A stretch of 64,000 nt of DNA. Origin: CAYSCZ01 sp051155775. GTDB lineage: Bacteria; Bacteroidota; Bacteroidia; Cytophagales; Cyclobacteriaceae. The position numbers and the translations under genes were made by a program. The stretch is taken from the NCBI GenBank assembly GCA_051155775.1, contig DAXETV010000016.1, positions 124,001 through 188,000 on the forward strand. Direction: 5' to 3'. A model generated the notes under the pieces. The model was not told the origin of the DNA. It saw nothing but the letters and a program-made list of their open reading frames with translations, and searched no databases. Within the stretch, counting starts at the first letter, position 1; the number at the start of each line of letters is the position of its first letter. Shown piece after piece: positions 16,956 to 26,301 of this stretch.

Positions 16956-18440
16956 ATGACTAAGATCAATAAAATCCTAATTGCTAATCGTGGGGAGATC
17001 GCGGTTAGAATAATGCGTTCAGCAAAAGAACTTGGAATAAAAACCGTAGCCATTTTCAGTGATGTGGATGAGAATTCTATCCATGTGAGGTATGCCGATG
17101 AAGCTTATTGTGTTGGCCCATCCAAAGCATCCGAATCTTACCTTAATCAGGAAAAAGTGATAGAAGTAGCATTAAAATCAAAAGCAGATGCAATACATCC
17201 AGGATATGGTTTTTTATCAGAAAACGCTGAATTTGCTAAGCGGGCCGCTGATCATGGGATTACATTCATAGGGCCGTCCCCGGAAGCTATCAAATTAATG
17301 GGAGAAAAGTTAATGGCCCGCCAGCTTGCCAAGGAGCATAATATTCCCCTTGTTCCCGGTTCCAAAAGTGTTATTAAAGATATTAAGGAAGGAAAAAGAA
17401 TTGCGAACGAAATTGGATATCCGGTCATGATAAAAGCCAGTGCCGGAGGTGGAGGAAAAGGAATGAGGGTTGTTTATGAGGAAGATGAACTGGAGTCACA
17501 AATGGAAAGAGCAATGAGTGAGGCAAGTAGTTCATTTGGGAACCCTGATGTTTTCATAGAAAAATTTGTCCAATCGCCAAAGCATATCGAAGTTCAGGTG
17601 ATGGGCGATCAACAGGGTAATGTGGTCTATATTTTTGAGCGGGAATGTAGCATTCAGAGAAGACATCAGAAAGTGATAGAAGAAGCCCCTTCATCAATAA
17701 AAAATGAGGAATTAAGAAAAAAGCTTGGAGAAGTTGCGGTTAAAGTTGCCAAGACGTGCAATTATTACAACGCCGGTACAGTTGAATTTATGGTCGATAA
17801 AGACATGAACTTCTACTTCCTGGAAATGAATACCAGGCTACAGGTGGAGCACCCCGTAACAGAATTAATAAGCGGACTTGATTTGGTCAAAGAACAAATA
17901 AATATTTCTGAGGGTAATAAATTATCTTTCACCCAGGATGATGTTAAGATGGTAGGGCATTCTATTGAGGTTCGGGTATATGCTGAGGATCCATATCAAA
18001 ACTTTTTACCAAATACGGGTAAATTAGAAACCTATAAGATCCCCAAAGGGCCAGGAATAAGGGTTGATGATGGATACGAGGAAGGTATGGAAGTAAGTGT
18101 TTATTATGATCCAATGATTTCCAAGCTTATCAGTTACGGTAAAGACCGTGAGGAAGCTATTCAAAGAATGCTTAGAGGAATGAATGAATATAAAATATCA
18201 GGAGTTCAAACTACCCTGCCATTTTGTGAATTCGTTTTAAATCATCCGGAATTTAAGGATGGAAGCTTTACCACCAAGTTCATTGAAAGTAATTACAATG
18301 ATGATTCGCTGTCTAATACAGCACCAGAAGAATATCGAAGAATAGCTGCGGCGTTTGCCAGCATGTTTTTCCAGGATAAAAAAGAAGAACTCAAACCTTT
18401 AGAGCAGCAATCCAATTGGAAATTAAGAAGTAGATTTTAG
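16956..18440 (+). CDS. accC: Biotin carboxylase subunit of an acyl-CoA carboxylase
   Basis: 494 aa, about 45 residues longer than E. coli AccC and ending without a biotin-carrier domain. It carries the LIANRGEIAVRI N-terminus, the ATP-grasp glycine loop ASAGGGGKGMR, the catalytic ERECSIQRRHQKVIEEAPS segment, and EMNTRLQVEHPVTE. It carboxylates biotin on a separate carrier protein. No accB, accA/D or propionyl-CoA carboxylase beta gene is adjacent, so whether it serves acetyl-CoA or propionyl-CoA carboxylase is open. The stop overlaps the GTG start of the DUF1015 gene by one base. Confidence 0.9.
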   Translation: MTKINKILIANRGEIAVRIMRSAKELGIKTVAIFSDVDENSIHVRYADEAYCVGPSKASESYLNQEKVIEVALKSKADAIHPGYGFLSENAEFAKRAADHGITFIGPSPEAIKLMGEKLMARQLAKEHNIPLVPGSKSVIKDIKEGKRIANEIGYPVMIKASAGGGGKGMRVVYEEDELESQMERAMSEASSSFGNPDVFIEKFVQSPKHIEVQVMGDQQGNVVYIFERECSIQRRHQKVIEEAPSSIKNEELRKKLGEVAVKVAKTCNYYNAGTVEFMVDKDMNFYFLEMNTRLQVEHPVTELISGLDLVKEQINISEGNKLSFTQDDVKMVGHSIEVRVYAEDPYQNFLPNTGKLETYKIPKGPGIRVDDGYEEGMEVSVYYDPMISKLISYGKDREEAIQRMLRGMNEYKISGVQTTLPFCEFVLNHPEFKDGSFTTKFIESNYNDDSLSNTAPEEYRRIAAAFASMFFQDKKEELKPLEQQSNWKLRSRF

Positions 18441-19753
18441 TGCCTGAGATCAAACCACTAAGAGCCTGGCGGTATAATTCAAAGTTTTTTTCTGATATAA
18501 GTGATTTAACTTCCCCGCTCTTTGATGTTGTTTCGGAAAAACAAAGAAATCAGCTATATGGCAATCCGTACAACAGCATTCATCTTTCCGTTCCAAAGGG
18601 AGATAATCCGAATGTCACAGCCAAGGAAACAATGGATGTCTGGAAAAAGGATCAGATTATTCTTCAGGATCGTTTGCCAGGTTTTTATGTTTACTATCAG
18701 TATTACGCTTTGCCCGGGAATCCTAAAGAATATTGCAGGAAAGGATTTATATGCAATATGAGGTTACACGAATGGAAGGAGGCTATTATCCTCCGTCACG
18801 AGAGTACTATCCCACGTTCAGTAAATGACCGGGCAAGTATAATCCAAAGTACATTGTTGAATTCCAGTCCTACGCATGGTCTATACACAGATCCGGAATT
18901 TGTTATTGAGAATTACCTGGATGAGAGTATGAAAAACCCAATTTACGAATCTGAGGATTATCAAGGAGTCAAGGATGTGTTAAGTGTTATCCATGATCTT
19001 GAGGTGATAAAAAAGATTATTGCACTTATTCATAATAAACAGATCATTTTAGCGGATGGTCATCATCGCTATGAAGGCTCTCTTGCTTATCGAAGTAAAG
19101 CTATGAAAATCAATCCTCAACATAAAGGGGATGAAGGTTATAACTTTCACTTGATGTATCTAACCAATACAGAATCAGATCATTTAAGAATATTACCCAC
19201 TCATCGTATGGTCAAAGGAATACCTGACCTTACTGAAGAAGACCTTATCAACAGATTGAGTGAATATTTTATAATTAAAAATATACCGAATGTAAGTGAT
19301 GTGTATGAAGTGATCCTTGGTAAAAAGTGGGCATTTGGCCTTTTAATAGATGATAATGCATATAAAATCAGGTTAAAACCTGAAAAGATAGACATGATTG
19401 ATTGGAATTTTCCGAAGGAAATCAAAGAAATGGACTTAACAGTGATGCATTATTTTGTATTTGAAAAAGTACTGGGTATTCCCGGTAAAAAGCAGCGTCA
19501 TTCATTGAATATAACCTTCGAAAGAAGTTTTACAGAATGCCATACAAAAGTTATCAAAGGAGAGGTGCAATTTGCAATTATAACCAAAGATATACCGATG
19601 GAAACAGTGAAAAGGGTATGTTATAGTGGATATACCTTACCACAAAAAGCTACTTATTTCTATCCAAAAGTTATTTGCGGTTATTTATTCAGTTCCATAA
19701 AAGATGATGAATTTAAAAGCCCCATTGATAGTAGCCTCAAAATCTCCCCGTAG
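18440..19753 (+). CDS. DUF1015 family protein
   Basis: 437-aa cytoplasmic protein. It starts at GTG with PEIKPLRAWRYN, the typical family N-terminus, and includes the ADGHHRYEGSLAYR motif (about residues 202-216) and HRMVKG. The length fits DUF1015. Studied homologues in other lineages have been proposed to be kinases (SerK-like proteins in archaea use ADP and serine), but function in Bacteroidota is unestablished. It sits in an overlapping operon between accC (1 nt) and maf (50 nt). Confidence 0.82.
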   Translation: MPEIKPLRAWRYNSKFFSDISDLTSPLFDVVSEKQRNQLYGNPYNSIHLSVPKGDNPNVTAKETMDVWKKDQIILQDRLPGFYVYYQYYALPGNPKEYCRKGFICNMRLHEWKEAIILRHESTIPRSVNDRASIIQSTLLNSSPTHGLYTDPEFVIENYLDESMKNPIYESEDYQGVKDVLSVIHDLEVIKKIIALIHNKQIILADGHHRYEGSLAYRSKAMKINPQHKGDEGYNFHLMYLTNTESDHLRILPTHRMVKGIPDLTEEDLINRLSEYFIIKNIPNVSDVYEVILGKKWAFGLLIDDNAYKIRLKPEKIDMIDWNFPKEIKEMDLTVMHYFVFEKVLGIPGKKQRHSLNITFERSFTECHTKVIKGEVQFAIITKDIPMETVKRVCYSGYTLPQKATYFYPKVICGYLFSSIKDDEFKSPIDSSLKISP

Positions 19754-20279
19754 GCAAAACCTTGTCAAAGCACTTGACATAGATTTTATTGTGAAGACCC
19801 TGGATATAGAAGAAGACTATCCCCAGGATATGTCAAAAAATGAGGTGCCCGAATATTTGGCAGTAAAAAAAAATAAAGAATATGCTAAATACTTCAGTGA
19901 TTACATCATACTTACCGCTGATACTGTAGTAATTTTTGGAGATTCTATTTTAGAAAAACCAAATAGCGAGGAGGAAGCAAAGCGTACGCTGCTAAAGTTA
20001 TCAGGGAAACACCATAAAGTAGTCACGGGTTATTGTGTGAGTTACAAAACGAATACCATCTCAGGATCTGACTGCACTGATGTGGAATTTAGAAGATTGC
20101 AGGCACTGGAAATAGACTATTATATCCAGCATTATAAACCATATGATAAAGCGGGGTCTTATGGAATTCAAGATTGGCTTGGCATGATTGCTATTGAAAG
20201 GATTACCGGCTCTTATTATAATGTAATGGGATTACCTGTAAATAAAATTTTTAGCTGCCTGATGAATTTTAGCGCTTAA
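19704..20279 (+). CDS. maf: Maf-like nucleoside triphosphate pyrophosphatase
   Basis: 191 aa. Maf proteins hydrolyse non-canonical or pyrimidine NTPs to NMPs. Signatures are SKSPRRQ near the N-terminus, TADTVV with the metal-binding Asp, EKP, and KAGSYGIQ. Two adjacent ATGs (19704, 19707) are possible starts. Either makes the gene overlap the DUF1015 3' end by about 50 nt in another frame, which is unusually long for this window but supported by protein homology on both sides. Confidence 0.92.
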   Translation: MMNLKAPLIVASKSPRRQNLVKALDIDFIVKTLDIEEDYPQDMSKNEVPEYLAVKKNKEYAKYFSDYIILTADTVVIFGDSILEKPNSEEEAKRTLLKLSGKHHKVVTGYCVSYKTNTISGSDCTDVEFRRLQALEIDYYIQHYKPYDKAGSYGIQDWLGMIAIERITGSYYNVMGLPVNKIFSCLMNFSA

Positions 20280-20409
20280 TATAAGAACCACATGCCCATG
20301 CAACGATATTCTCAGGTTTATTTTATTTCTTAAAAGAATATACTTAATTTGCTAGTGTATATTTTAATAGGTGGTTATCGTCTGATAATCATTCACTTAC
20401 CTTCAAAAA

Positions 20410-21654
20410 ATGGGTATATTAGATCTTTTAACACTCTTAATCTTTCTGGCAGCAGTATTTACCTTAATTAATATCACTGTATTAAAGTTGCCATCTACCA
20501 TTGGATTAATGGTAATTGCTTTAGCAATGTCAGTTGTGATATTGCTTATGGGATATATTTTTCCGGGTATCTCGGAGATTGCTACACATCTTGTAGAGGA
20601 ATTTGATTTCCAGGAAGTTTTATTGGGGGTAATGCTCAACTTCCTGCTTTTTGCAGGTGCCTTGTCAATTGATTTAAGAAAGCTGGTTGAAGAAAAATGG
20701 CCAATTATGATCCTTGCCCTCGGGGGGACATTGATGTCTACATTTATTGTAGGGACGCTTATTTTTTACGCTTTTCAGCTTGTAGGCCGACCTGTTGATA
20801 TTATATATTGCTTCCTTTTTGGCGCATTAATTTCACCTACAGATCCTATTGCTGTCTTAGCCCTTGTGAAGCAATTTGGTTTAGCTAAAAACCTGGAGAT
20901 TAAGATTGCCGGTGAATCTCTGTTTAATGATGGGATTGGTGTCGTTGTTTTTCTTACTATCCTTGGTATAGCCCAGAATGGGGTTGAAAACTTTGAAGCA
21001 CTTGAAGTTGCTTTACTGTTTGGTCAGGAGGTGATTGGTGGTATCATGATGGGGGCCATATTAGGTTTTTTGGGCTTTCGGTTGTTGGACTATATTGATA
21101 ATGATCATGTTGAGCTAGAAGTGTTGGTGACTTTATCGCTGGTCATGGTTGGAGGAAGAATAGCTGAATTAGTTCATGTTTCTGGTCCTTTAGCCATGGT
21201 AGTAATGGGCTTGTTTATTGGAAATGAAGGAAGGAGTGAACAGCTTGCCACCGCTACCGGAGAGTATGTTTTCAAGTTTTGGCACCTTTTGGATGAAACA
21301 TTAAATGCTATATTGTTTATTTTAATTGGTTTGGAGATGATTGTTATTTCTGAGACTTATAGCATAGAATATAGTATCATGGGCGTTTTAGGAATAATAG
21401 TAGTATTGATTGGTAGGTCGGTAGGTGTATCTATTCCGGTATTAATTATGAAAAACTTTAGGAAGTTTGAACCTAGAACCATCCCAATCCTGATATGGGG
21501 AGGCTTAAGGGGTGGTATTTCTGTGGCTTTGGCGCTTTCTCTACCTGAGTGGATTCCCACCGAGGTGAGAGGGATAATTTTATCGACAACATATTCTATT
21601 GTTGTTTTTTCAATATTAGTTCAGGGGATGACTATAAAGCATCTACTGAAATAA
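20410..21654 (+). CDS. Na+/H+ antiporter, CPA1 (NhaP-type)
   Basis: 414-aa membrane protein with about 12 TM helices. Diagnostic CPA1 motifs are SPTDPIAVLALVK in TM4-5 and GESLFNDGIGVVVF in the next helix, which carries the ion-binding Asp. A late RGGISVALALSLP segment is also typical. It exchanges cytosolic Na+ (or K+) for H+. The C-terminus is short, without RCK or CAP domains. A near-consensus -7 element (TTAATTTG) lies within the 130-nt upstream gap. Confidence 0.92.
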   Translation: MGILDLLTLLIFLAAVFTLINITVLKLPSTIGLMVIALAMSVVILLMGYIFPGISEIATHLVEEFDFQEVLLGVMLNFLLFAGALSIDLRKLVEEKWPIMILALGGTLMSTFIVGTLIFYAFQLVGRPVDIIYCFLFGALISPTDPIAVLALVKQFGLAKNLEIKIAGESLFNDGIGVVVFLTILGIAQNGVENFEALEVALLFGQEVIGGIMMGAILGFLGFRLLDYIDNDHVELEVLVTLSLVMVGGRIAELVHVSGPLAMVVMGLFIGNEGRSEQLATATGEYVFKFWHLLDETLNAILFILIGLEMIVISETYSIEYSIMGVLGIIVVLIGRSVGVSIPVLIMKNFRKFEPRTIPILIWGGLRGGISVALALSLPEWIPTEVRGIILSTTYSIVVFSILVQGMTIKHLLK

Positions 21655-21704
21655 TCGAAGAATACATTGAACTCATATCAGTAACTCGTTAATTTACTTT
21701 TATT

Positions 21705-22334
21705 ATGAAACTATCATTGGCAGAGGGTTTGTACTTAATTGCACTAGATGATGAGCATGGCAGGCTACTCGCCTCCGCCCTTAAATCTATAAATGACGGA
21801 CTTATTGCCGCTTCAATATTAGACTTGTATTTATCAAAAGCTATTGCTTTTAAAGGTGGAAATGTTCAAAAGACCGGTAGTGGATCTACGGAAAATAGAT
21901 TACAGGATGATGTCCTTAAAAATATAAAAGATGGTGATGTGATTGAAAACATCATCCAATTAAGAAGCCCGCTTGCGCACATACAAACAGAAATATCCGA
22001 ACTATTGGTTCATAGAGGAATTATTAAAAAGGAGGCTACAAAATTATTATGGATACCGGTTTCAGAGCGGATGGACAATCAGAATTATGCTTATGAACAA
22101 GCCATAAGGGATCATTTGTCTGCAATCGTTGTAGATGGTGAGAAACCTACCAAAATTTACTTGTTTTTAATGTCATTAGTTTATGATTGCCACCTACTTG
22201 AAGAGGTATTCCATAACAAAGATACGCTAATCGATGCGGTGAAATTTGCAAAGGATATACCAAAATCCAACCTGCTGGATGCTGAAACATCGACAGTTAT
22301 TGGAAAATATAAGGATCACTTCAATAGTCTGTAA
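21705..22334 (+). CDS. GPP34 (GOLPH3/Vps74-like) family protein
   Basis: 209 aa, all-alpha. It begins LSLAEGLYLIALDDEHGRL and continues with KSINDGLIAASILDLYL, DGDVIENIIQLRS and IYLFLMSLVYDCHLLEEVF, the pattern of the GPP34 domain. Eukaryotic GOLPH3/Vps74 binds PI4P and retains Golgi glycosyltransferases. Bacterial members are membrane-associated proteins of unknown role. It follows the CPA1 antiporter by 50 nt on the same strand and may share its transcript. It converges on the lipoprotein gene with 7 nt between. Confidence 0.8.
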   Translation: MKLSLAEGLYLIALDDEHGRLLASALKSINDGLIAASILDLYLSKAIAFKGGNVQKTGSGSTENRLQDDVLKNIKDGDVIENIIQLRSPLAHIQTEISELLVHRGIIKKEATKLLWIPVSERMDNQNYAYEQAIRDHLSAIVVDGEKPTKIYLFLMSLVYDCHLLEEVFHNKDTLIDAVKFAKDIPKSNLLDAETSTVIGKYKDHFNSL

Positions 22335-22341
22335 TAAAGCC

Positions 22342-22722
22342 TTAGGGTTTTTTGCGCAAATACCTTGAGACTAATGTATCGCGTTCTTCTTCAATGATAT
22401 ACTCCGGTTGCTCCTCCAAATTTGACAGTATTCTGATCTGCATCTCTGATACTGCTTTCAGGTAGGCAAAAATGCTGTCTTGTTTTTTTGATGATCTATT
22501 ACCCTTCCATGCCATAAAGCCAAAACCTTCATGCGGATTGTTTCTATCCCGCTCTAAGATAAGGTACGGTTCTCCATCCACCTGAATTTCGTCAAAATGG
22601 AACTCTATATCTTCATGGATTTCCCTTGATGCAGAATCAACTGGATTTACATCACGGTTTGTACAGCCGAAAACTGCAAATAGTATACAAAGGCTTATAA
22701 TTAATCTAGGGTTTAGGATCAT
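22342..22722 (-). CDS. Small predicted lipoprotein downstream of a potassium channel
   Basis: 126 aa. A lipobox-type signal (LFAVFGC, Cys20) predicts lipid anchoring. The mature part is acidic and has no recognised domain; it contains a short GFMAWKGNRSSKKQ segment. The start ATG overlaps the K+ channel stop by 4 nt, so the two are co-translated, and a link to channel function is possible but unproven. Confidence 0.68.
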   Translation of the reverse strand: MILNPRLIISLCILFAVFGCTNRDVNPVDSASREIHEDIEFHFDEIQVDGEPYLILERDRNNPHEGFGFMAWKGNRSSKKQDSIFAYLKAVSEMQIRILSNLEEQPEYIIEEERDTLVSRYLRKKP

Positions 22723-23834
22723 ACTTTAGTGATTTTTCTTTCCCTAAAGTAACCTTCATCAACTTTAAAAATCTTTTTAAGGACTTTAAATGCCTTACCA
22801 TTTAAAAGTATTAACAGATAATCACCTGAGCTTACCTTGAGTTCACCCAGTGGATTTTTAATTAACTTCTTTTTCCCAAACTTGTCTCTTTTGGTTATTC
22901 CAATAAGCACACAATTATATCTTTTCTTTAAATCGTAAAATGCCTCATGGTAAGACTTGTTGATGTAGGGATTATTTTGATTAACAAGGAATTGCTTGAC
23001 GTCATAATCACTATCAGACTTAGCATAAGACATCATAGATTCGCTATACCCAGCCACGTCAGGTTCAAACATGTAACTGGCCAGTAGTTTAGAGGATATC
23101 TCATGCTTTGATATAGTATTGGCAACGCCCGCACTAAGGAAAGTGTTTTTCAGGTCTCCATTGTCCAGTGTGACTACAAAATCAAGATCGTTGTAGACCT
23201 TCTTTACATTTAATATATAAACCAGCTTTTCAGTGTCATTATTCAGGTTTACAAACACCATGTTGCTCATTTCAATATTTGCTTTTTTGAGCATTTCATA
23301 GTTATCGAATTCAGTATATAGGATAAAAATGTTCTTGCTACTGTATTTTTCATGTATAAATTCAGTATCTTCTTTATTACTAGTTATAATCGCTATTTGC
23401 TTGCCCACACCTATCAACTGATCTGTTACCAGTCTTCCAAAGTCGTTCCATCCAATGATAACCATATGGTTCTCAAAGGTAGTACCGTTATAACCAAGCT
23501 TTCTATTTTCTTTAATGGTTGCCATAATGTTGGTGAATTGGCCAATTAATAAACCGTAAATTCCTAAACTTAAAAAAACAAAAATATATCCAATTATCCT
23601 ACCATATATAGTAACAGGAAAGAGATCTCCATAGCCTACCGTAGTTAGTGTAACCACTGAGTACCATATGGCATTGGTGTAGTCAACCAATGCTGATTGT
23701 TTACTGTCACTTTCAAAATGGATTAGTAGTGTAAGAAGTATAAAATAAATGAACAGGCCAGCAACTACCTGCAGTATAAGTAGCAGATGCTTTTGTCTCT
23801 TTAATCTTTCAATAATTGCTTCGAGATCAGCCAT
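22719..23834 (-). CDS. Two-TM potassium channel with RCK (TrkA-N) domain
   Basis: 371 aa from ATG at 23834; a TTG nine bases upstream is the only longer start. TM1 is about residues 18-39, the pore helix and selectivity filter TVGYGD lie at 65-70, TM2 is about 80-104, followed by a TrkA-N/RCK Rossmann domain (MVIIGWNDFGRLV) and a TrkA-C-like part (GELKVSSGDYLLIL). It is a Kch/MthK-type K+ channel gated by ligand binding to the RCK ring. It is the first gene of a two-gene unit with a lipoprotein. Confidence 0.9.
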   Translation of the reverse strand: MADLEAIIERLKRQKHLLLILQVVAGLFIYFILLTLLIHFESDSKQSALVDYTNAIWYSVVTLTTVGYGDLFPVTIYGRIIGYIFVFLSLGIYGLLIGQFTNIMATIKENRKLGYNGTTFENHMVIIGWNDFGRLVTDQLIGVGKQIAIITSNKEDTEFIHEKYSSKNIFILYTEFDNYEMLKKANIEMSNMVFVNLNNDTEKLVYILNVKKVYNDLDFVVTLDNGDLKNTFLSAGVANTISKHEISSKLLASYMFEPDVAGYSESMMSYAKSDSDYDVKQFLVNQNNPYINKSYHEAFYDLKKRYNCVLIGITKRDKFGKKKLIKNPLGELKVSSGDYLLILLNGKAFKVLKKIFKVDEGYFRERKITKV

Positions 23835-23840
23835 ATGGCT

Positions 23841-23848
23841 CAAATATA
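23841..23848 (-). promoter_or_regulatory. -7 promoter element at the K+ channel start
   Basis: On the minus strand TATATTTG fits TAnnTTTG and ends 6 nt before the ATG at 23834, so a transcript made from it would be leaderless or nearly so. No -33 match is seen at standard spacing. Confidence 0.3.
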
Positions 23849-24125
23849 AAGAAAACTAGATAGTGGTGTATTTGTAATTATTACTCGTATGGAATTATTT
23901 TTAATTTATATATCTTTTGATTCTATCATTAATATCAGCGCTGGTGATTTTGCCTATCCATTTATGGGATTAAGCTATAGTCTCAGGTACGTGTAATAGT
24001 ATAAAAGAATGGGTAATTTGATGTTATATGAAACTTTTCTTATTATAAGTTGCTCAAAAAGAAATTTTATTATTTCTTAGGGCGGTATCGCAAAATTTCT
24101 AGTAATAAATCCCCCTTGATTTTTG

Positions 24126-25904
24126 ATGAGTAGACATACATATAATTTTGGACTGATAGGTAATTGCTCTTTCACAGCACATATTGGTATGGATACAAAT
24201 GTTGCATGGATGTGTTGGCCTAGATTTGATAGTAGTTTTGTATTTGGTTCTTTGTTGGATAAAAAAAAGGGCGGTGAATTTTCCATCATGCCAGATGGAG
24301 GCAATTCTGTAAATCAAATTTATATTGAAAATACCAATGTTTTATGCACCGAGGTTGAAAATTCTGAGGGTAAGTATAAAGTCACTGACTTTGCGCCGAG
24401 GTTTTTTCAATACGAAAGGGTTTACAAACCATTGATGCTTATAAGGAAAGTTGAACCTATAAGTGGACAGCCATTGATAAAATGCCAGTGTAAACCGGTT
24501 GGAAATTATGGGCAGGATGAATTGTCCCGTAATAAAGGAAGCAATCATGTTAGATTCCTTGGTAATGAATCTCAAATACGGCTTACTACAAATATTTCCT
24601 TGAGCTATTTATTGGACAATCACAGCTTTGTATTGAATGAAACAAAGTATTTGGTGCTTACCTACGGGCCGCCTTTAGAAGCATCGCTGGAATATACGGT
24701 GGAGTCATTTTTAAGAAGAACTGTTGATTACTGGAGGGATTGGACCAAATCAATAAGTATACCCAACTTCTATCAAAGAGCGTCTATCAGGTCAGCTTTA
24801 GTACTAAAACTACACCAATTTGAAGACACCGGTGCTATTATAGCTTCGGCCACCACCAGTCTTCCTGAGTCCCCGGGTAGTGGTAGAAATTGGGACTACA
24901 GGTATTGCTGGATGAGGGATACATTTTACACGCTCAACGTCTTCAATAATATTGGCCATTTCAAAGAATTGGATGAATACTTTCATTATGTTGTAAATAC
25001 CACAGTATATGCTAATGACCGCTTCCAACCCCTTTATGGTATCTCTGGAGAGGATAAGTTATTAGAAAAAGAATTGGATCTTGAGGGTTATATGGGAAAT
25101 AAACCCGTCAGGATAGGTAACCAGGCTTATACCCACATTCAAAACGATGTATATGGCCAGGTCTTGATATCATTATTACCATTATATGATGATATGCGGA
25201 TAATTTTTACTGAGCGCTTTGATTCAACAGCCTTAATCACTAAAACATTGAAAATGATAGAAAGAACAATGGACGAACCTGATGCCGGGCTTTGGGAATT
25301 CAGAAATTTGAGCCAATATCATTGTTACACTTATCTTTTTCACTGGGCGGGTAGTAGTGCTGCGGTGAAAATTGCTAAGGTACTTAAGAATTCAAACCTG
25401 GAACAGTTGGCATTAAAGCTACAACAGAAGGCTGCAGAAAAAATTGAACAATGCTATCTGGAAAAGAAAAAGGGCTACGCACAGGCGTTAGGAACAGACC
25501 GTATGGATGCAAGTACGCTTCAATTAATTATGATGAATTATTTGGATCCAAAATCGAAAAGGGCCAGCGATCATTTGAAAGCTCTTGAACGAGACCTTAA
25601 AGGTAAGAATGGATTGTTTTACAGATATAAACATGCGGATGATTTCGGTAAACCTGAAGTAACATTTTTGATATGTGCTTTCTGGTATGTAGAGGCTTTA
25701 GCTTGTGTAGGAAGAATAAAAGAGGCTCAGGAAAATTTTGATAATCTTTTGCAGTATTCAAATCATCTGGGTTTACTTAGTGAGGATGTAAGTGAATCAG
25801 ATGGTAGCCAGTGGGGTAATTTCCCACAAGCCTATAGTCATGTAGGATTACTAAATGCCGCCCACCGAATATCTATTAAACTTGATAAACCCGGCTTTCT
25901 TTAA
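24126..25904 (+). CDS. Glycoside hydrolase family 15 protein (glucoamylase/trehalase type)
   Basis: 592 aa with no signal peptide, so cytoplasmic. The N-terminal beta domain begins YNFGLIGNCSFTAHIG; the (alpha/alpha)6 barrel carries GRNWDYRYCWMRD (about 254-264) and, near the end, LLSEDVSESDG then WGNFPQAYSHVG, with the catalytic base Glu. Intracellular bacterial GH15 enzymes act on trehalose, maltose or glycogen fragments. No neighbouring sugar genes narrow this. ATG at 24126 is chosen over an adjacent TTG at 24123. It meets the TPR gene tail to tail with 2 nt between stops. Confidence 0.9.
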   Translation: MSRHTYNFGLIGNCSFTAHIGMDTNVAWMCWPRFDSSFVFGSLLDKKKGGEFSIMPDGGNSVNQIYIENTNVLCTEVENSEGKYKVTDFAPRFFQYERVYKPLMLIRKVEPISGQPLIKCQCKPVGNYGQDELSRNKGSNHVRFLGNESQIRLTTNISLSYLLDNHSFVLNETKYLVLTYGPPLEASLEYTVESFLRRTVDYWRDWTKSISIPNFYQRASIRSALVLKLHQFEDTGAIIASATTSLPESPGSGRNWDYRYCWMRDTFYTLNVFNNIGHFKELDEYFHYVVNTTVYANDRFQPLYGISGEDKLLEKELDLEGYMGNKPVRIGNQAYTHIQNDVYGQVLISLLPLYDDMRIIFTERFDSTALITKTLKMIERTMDEPDAGLWEFRNLSQYHCYTYLFHWAGSSAAVKIAKVLKNSNLEQLALKLQQKAAEKIEQCYLEKKKGYAQALGTDRMDASTLQLIMMNYLDPKSKRASDHLKALERDLKGKNGLFYRYKHADDFGKPEVTFLICAFWYVEALACVGRIKEAQENFDNLLQYSNHLGLLSEDVSESDGSQWGNFPQAYSHVGLLNAAHRISIKLDKPGFL

Positions 25905-25906
25905 GA

Positions 25907-26230
25907 TTATTCATTTTCATATAAAAAATTTTGATAAGCATTTTGCAATTCGGCAAGTGTTTTTTGATTATTCTGTGTCATGGCCACTGCTATCCCTTTT
26001 TTAAAAATGTCCTCAACAAGCTCCGGTTTCTCTTCTTCGATGAAAAACTCCGCTGCTAAATAATATGTCGGTAAATAGTCTGGAAAGCTTAATAATAATT
26101 TGTTAAAACAGGATTCGGCTTTTGTTCTGTTTGTTTTGGCATACTCAAGTGCCAAAGCATATACCGGAAAAGGATCATTAGGATCCTGTTTCTCAAGTTT
26201 AATTAATTCGTAAATCCTATCAATTGCCAT
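25907..26230 (-). CDS. Small TPR protein
   Basis: 107 aa consisting of about two to three tetratricopeptide repeats (DPNDPFPVYALALEYAKTN, then SFPDYLPTYYLAAEFFIEE and AELQNAYQNFLYE). It is cytoplasmic. TPRs mediate protein contacts; no enzyme motif is present. It is divergent from etfB, with 71 nt between the starts. Confidence 0.8.
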   Translation of the reverse strand: MAIDRIYELIKLEKQDPNDPFPVYALALEYAKTNRTKAESCFNKLLLSFPDYLPTYYLAAEFFIEEEKPELVEDIFKKGIAVAMTQNNQKTLAELQNAYQNFLYENE

Positions 26231-26301
26231 GGAATACTTTATTTTTATTTACTTAAGGTATTGCTTATTTTCACGCTGATTTTGAGGGTAAAAATAGTAG
26301 A

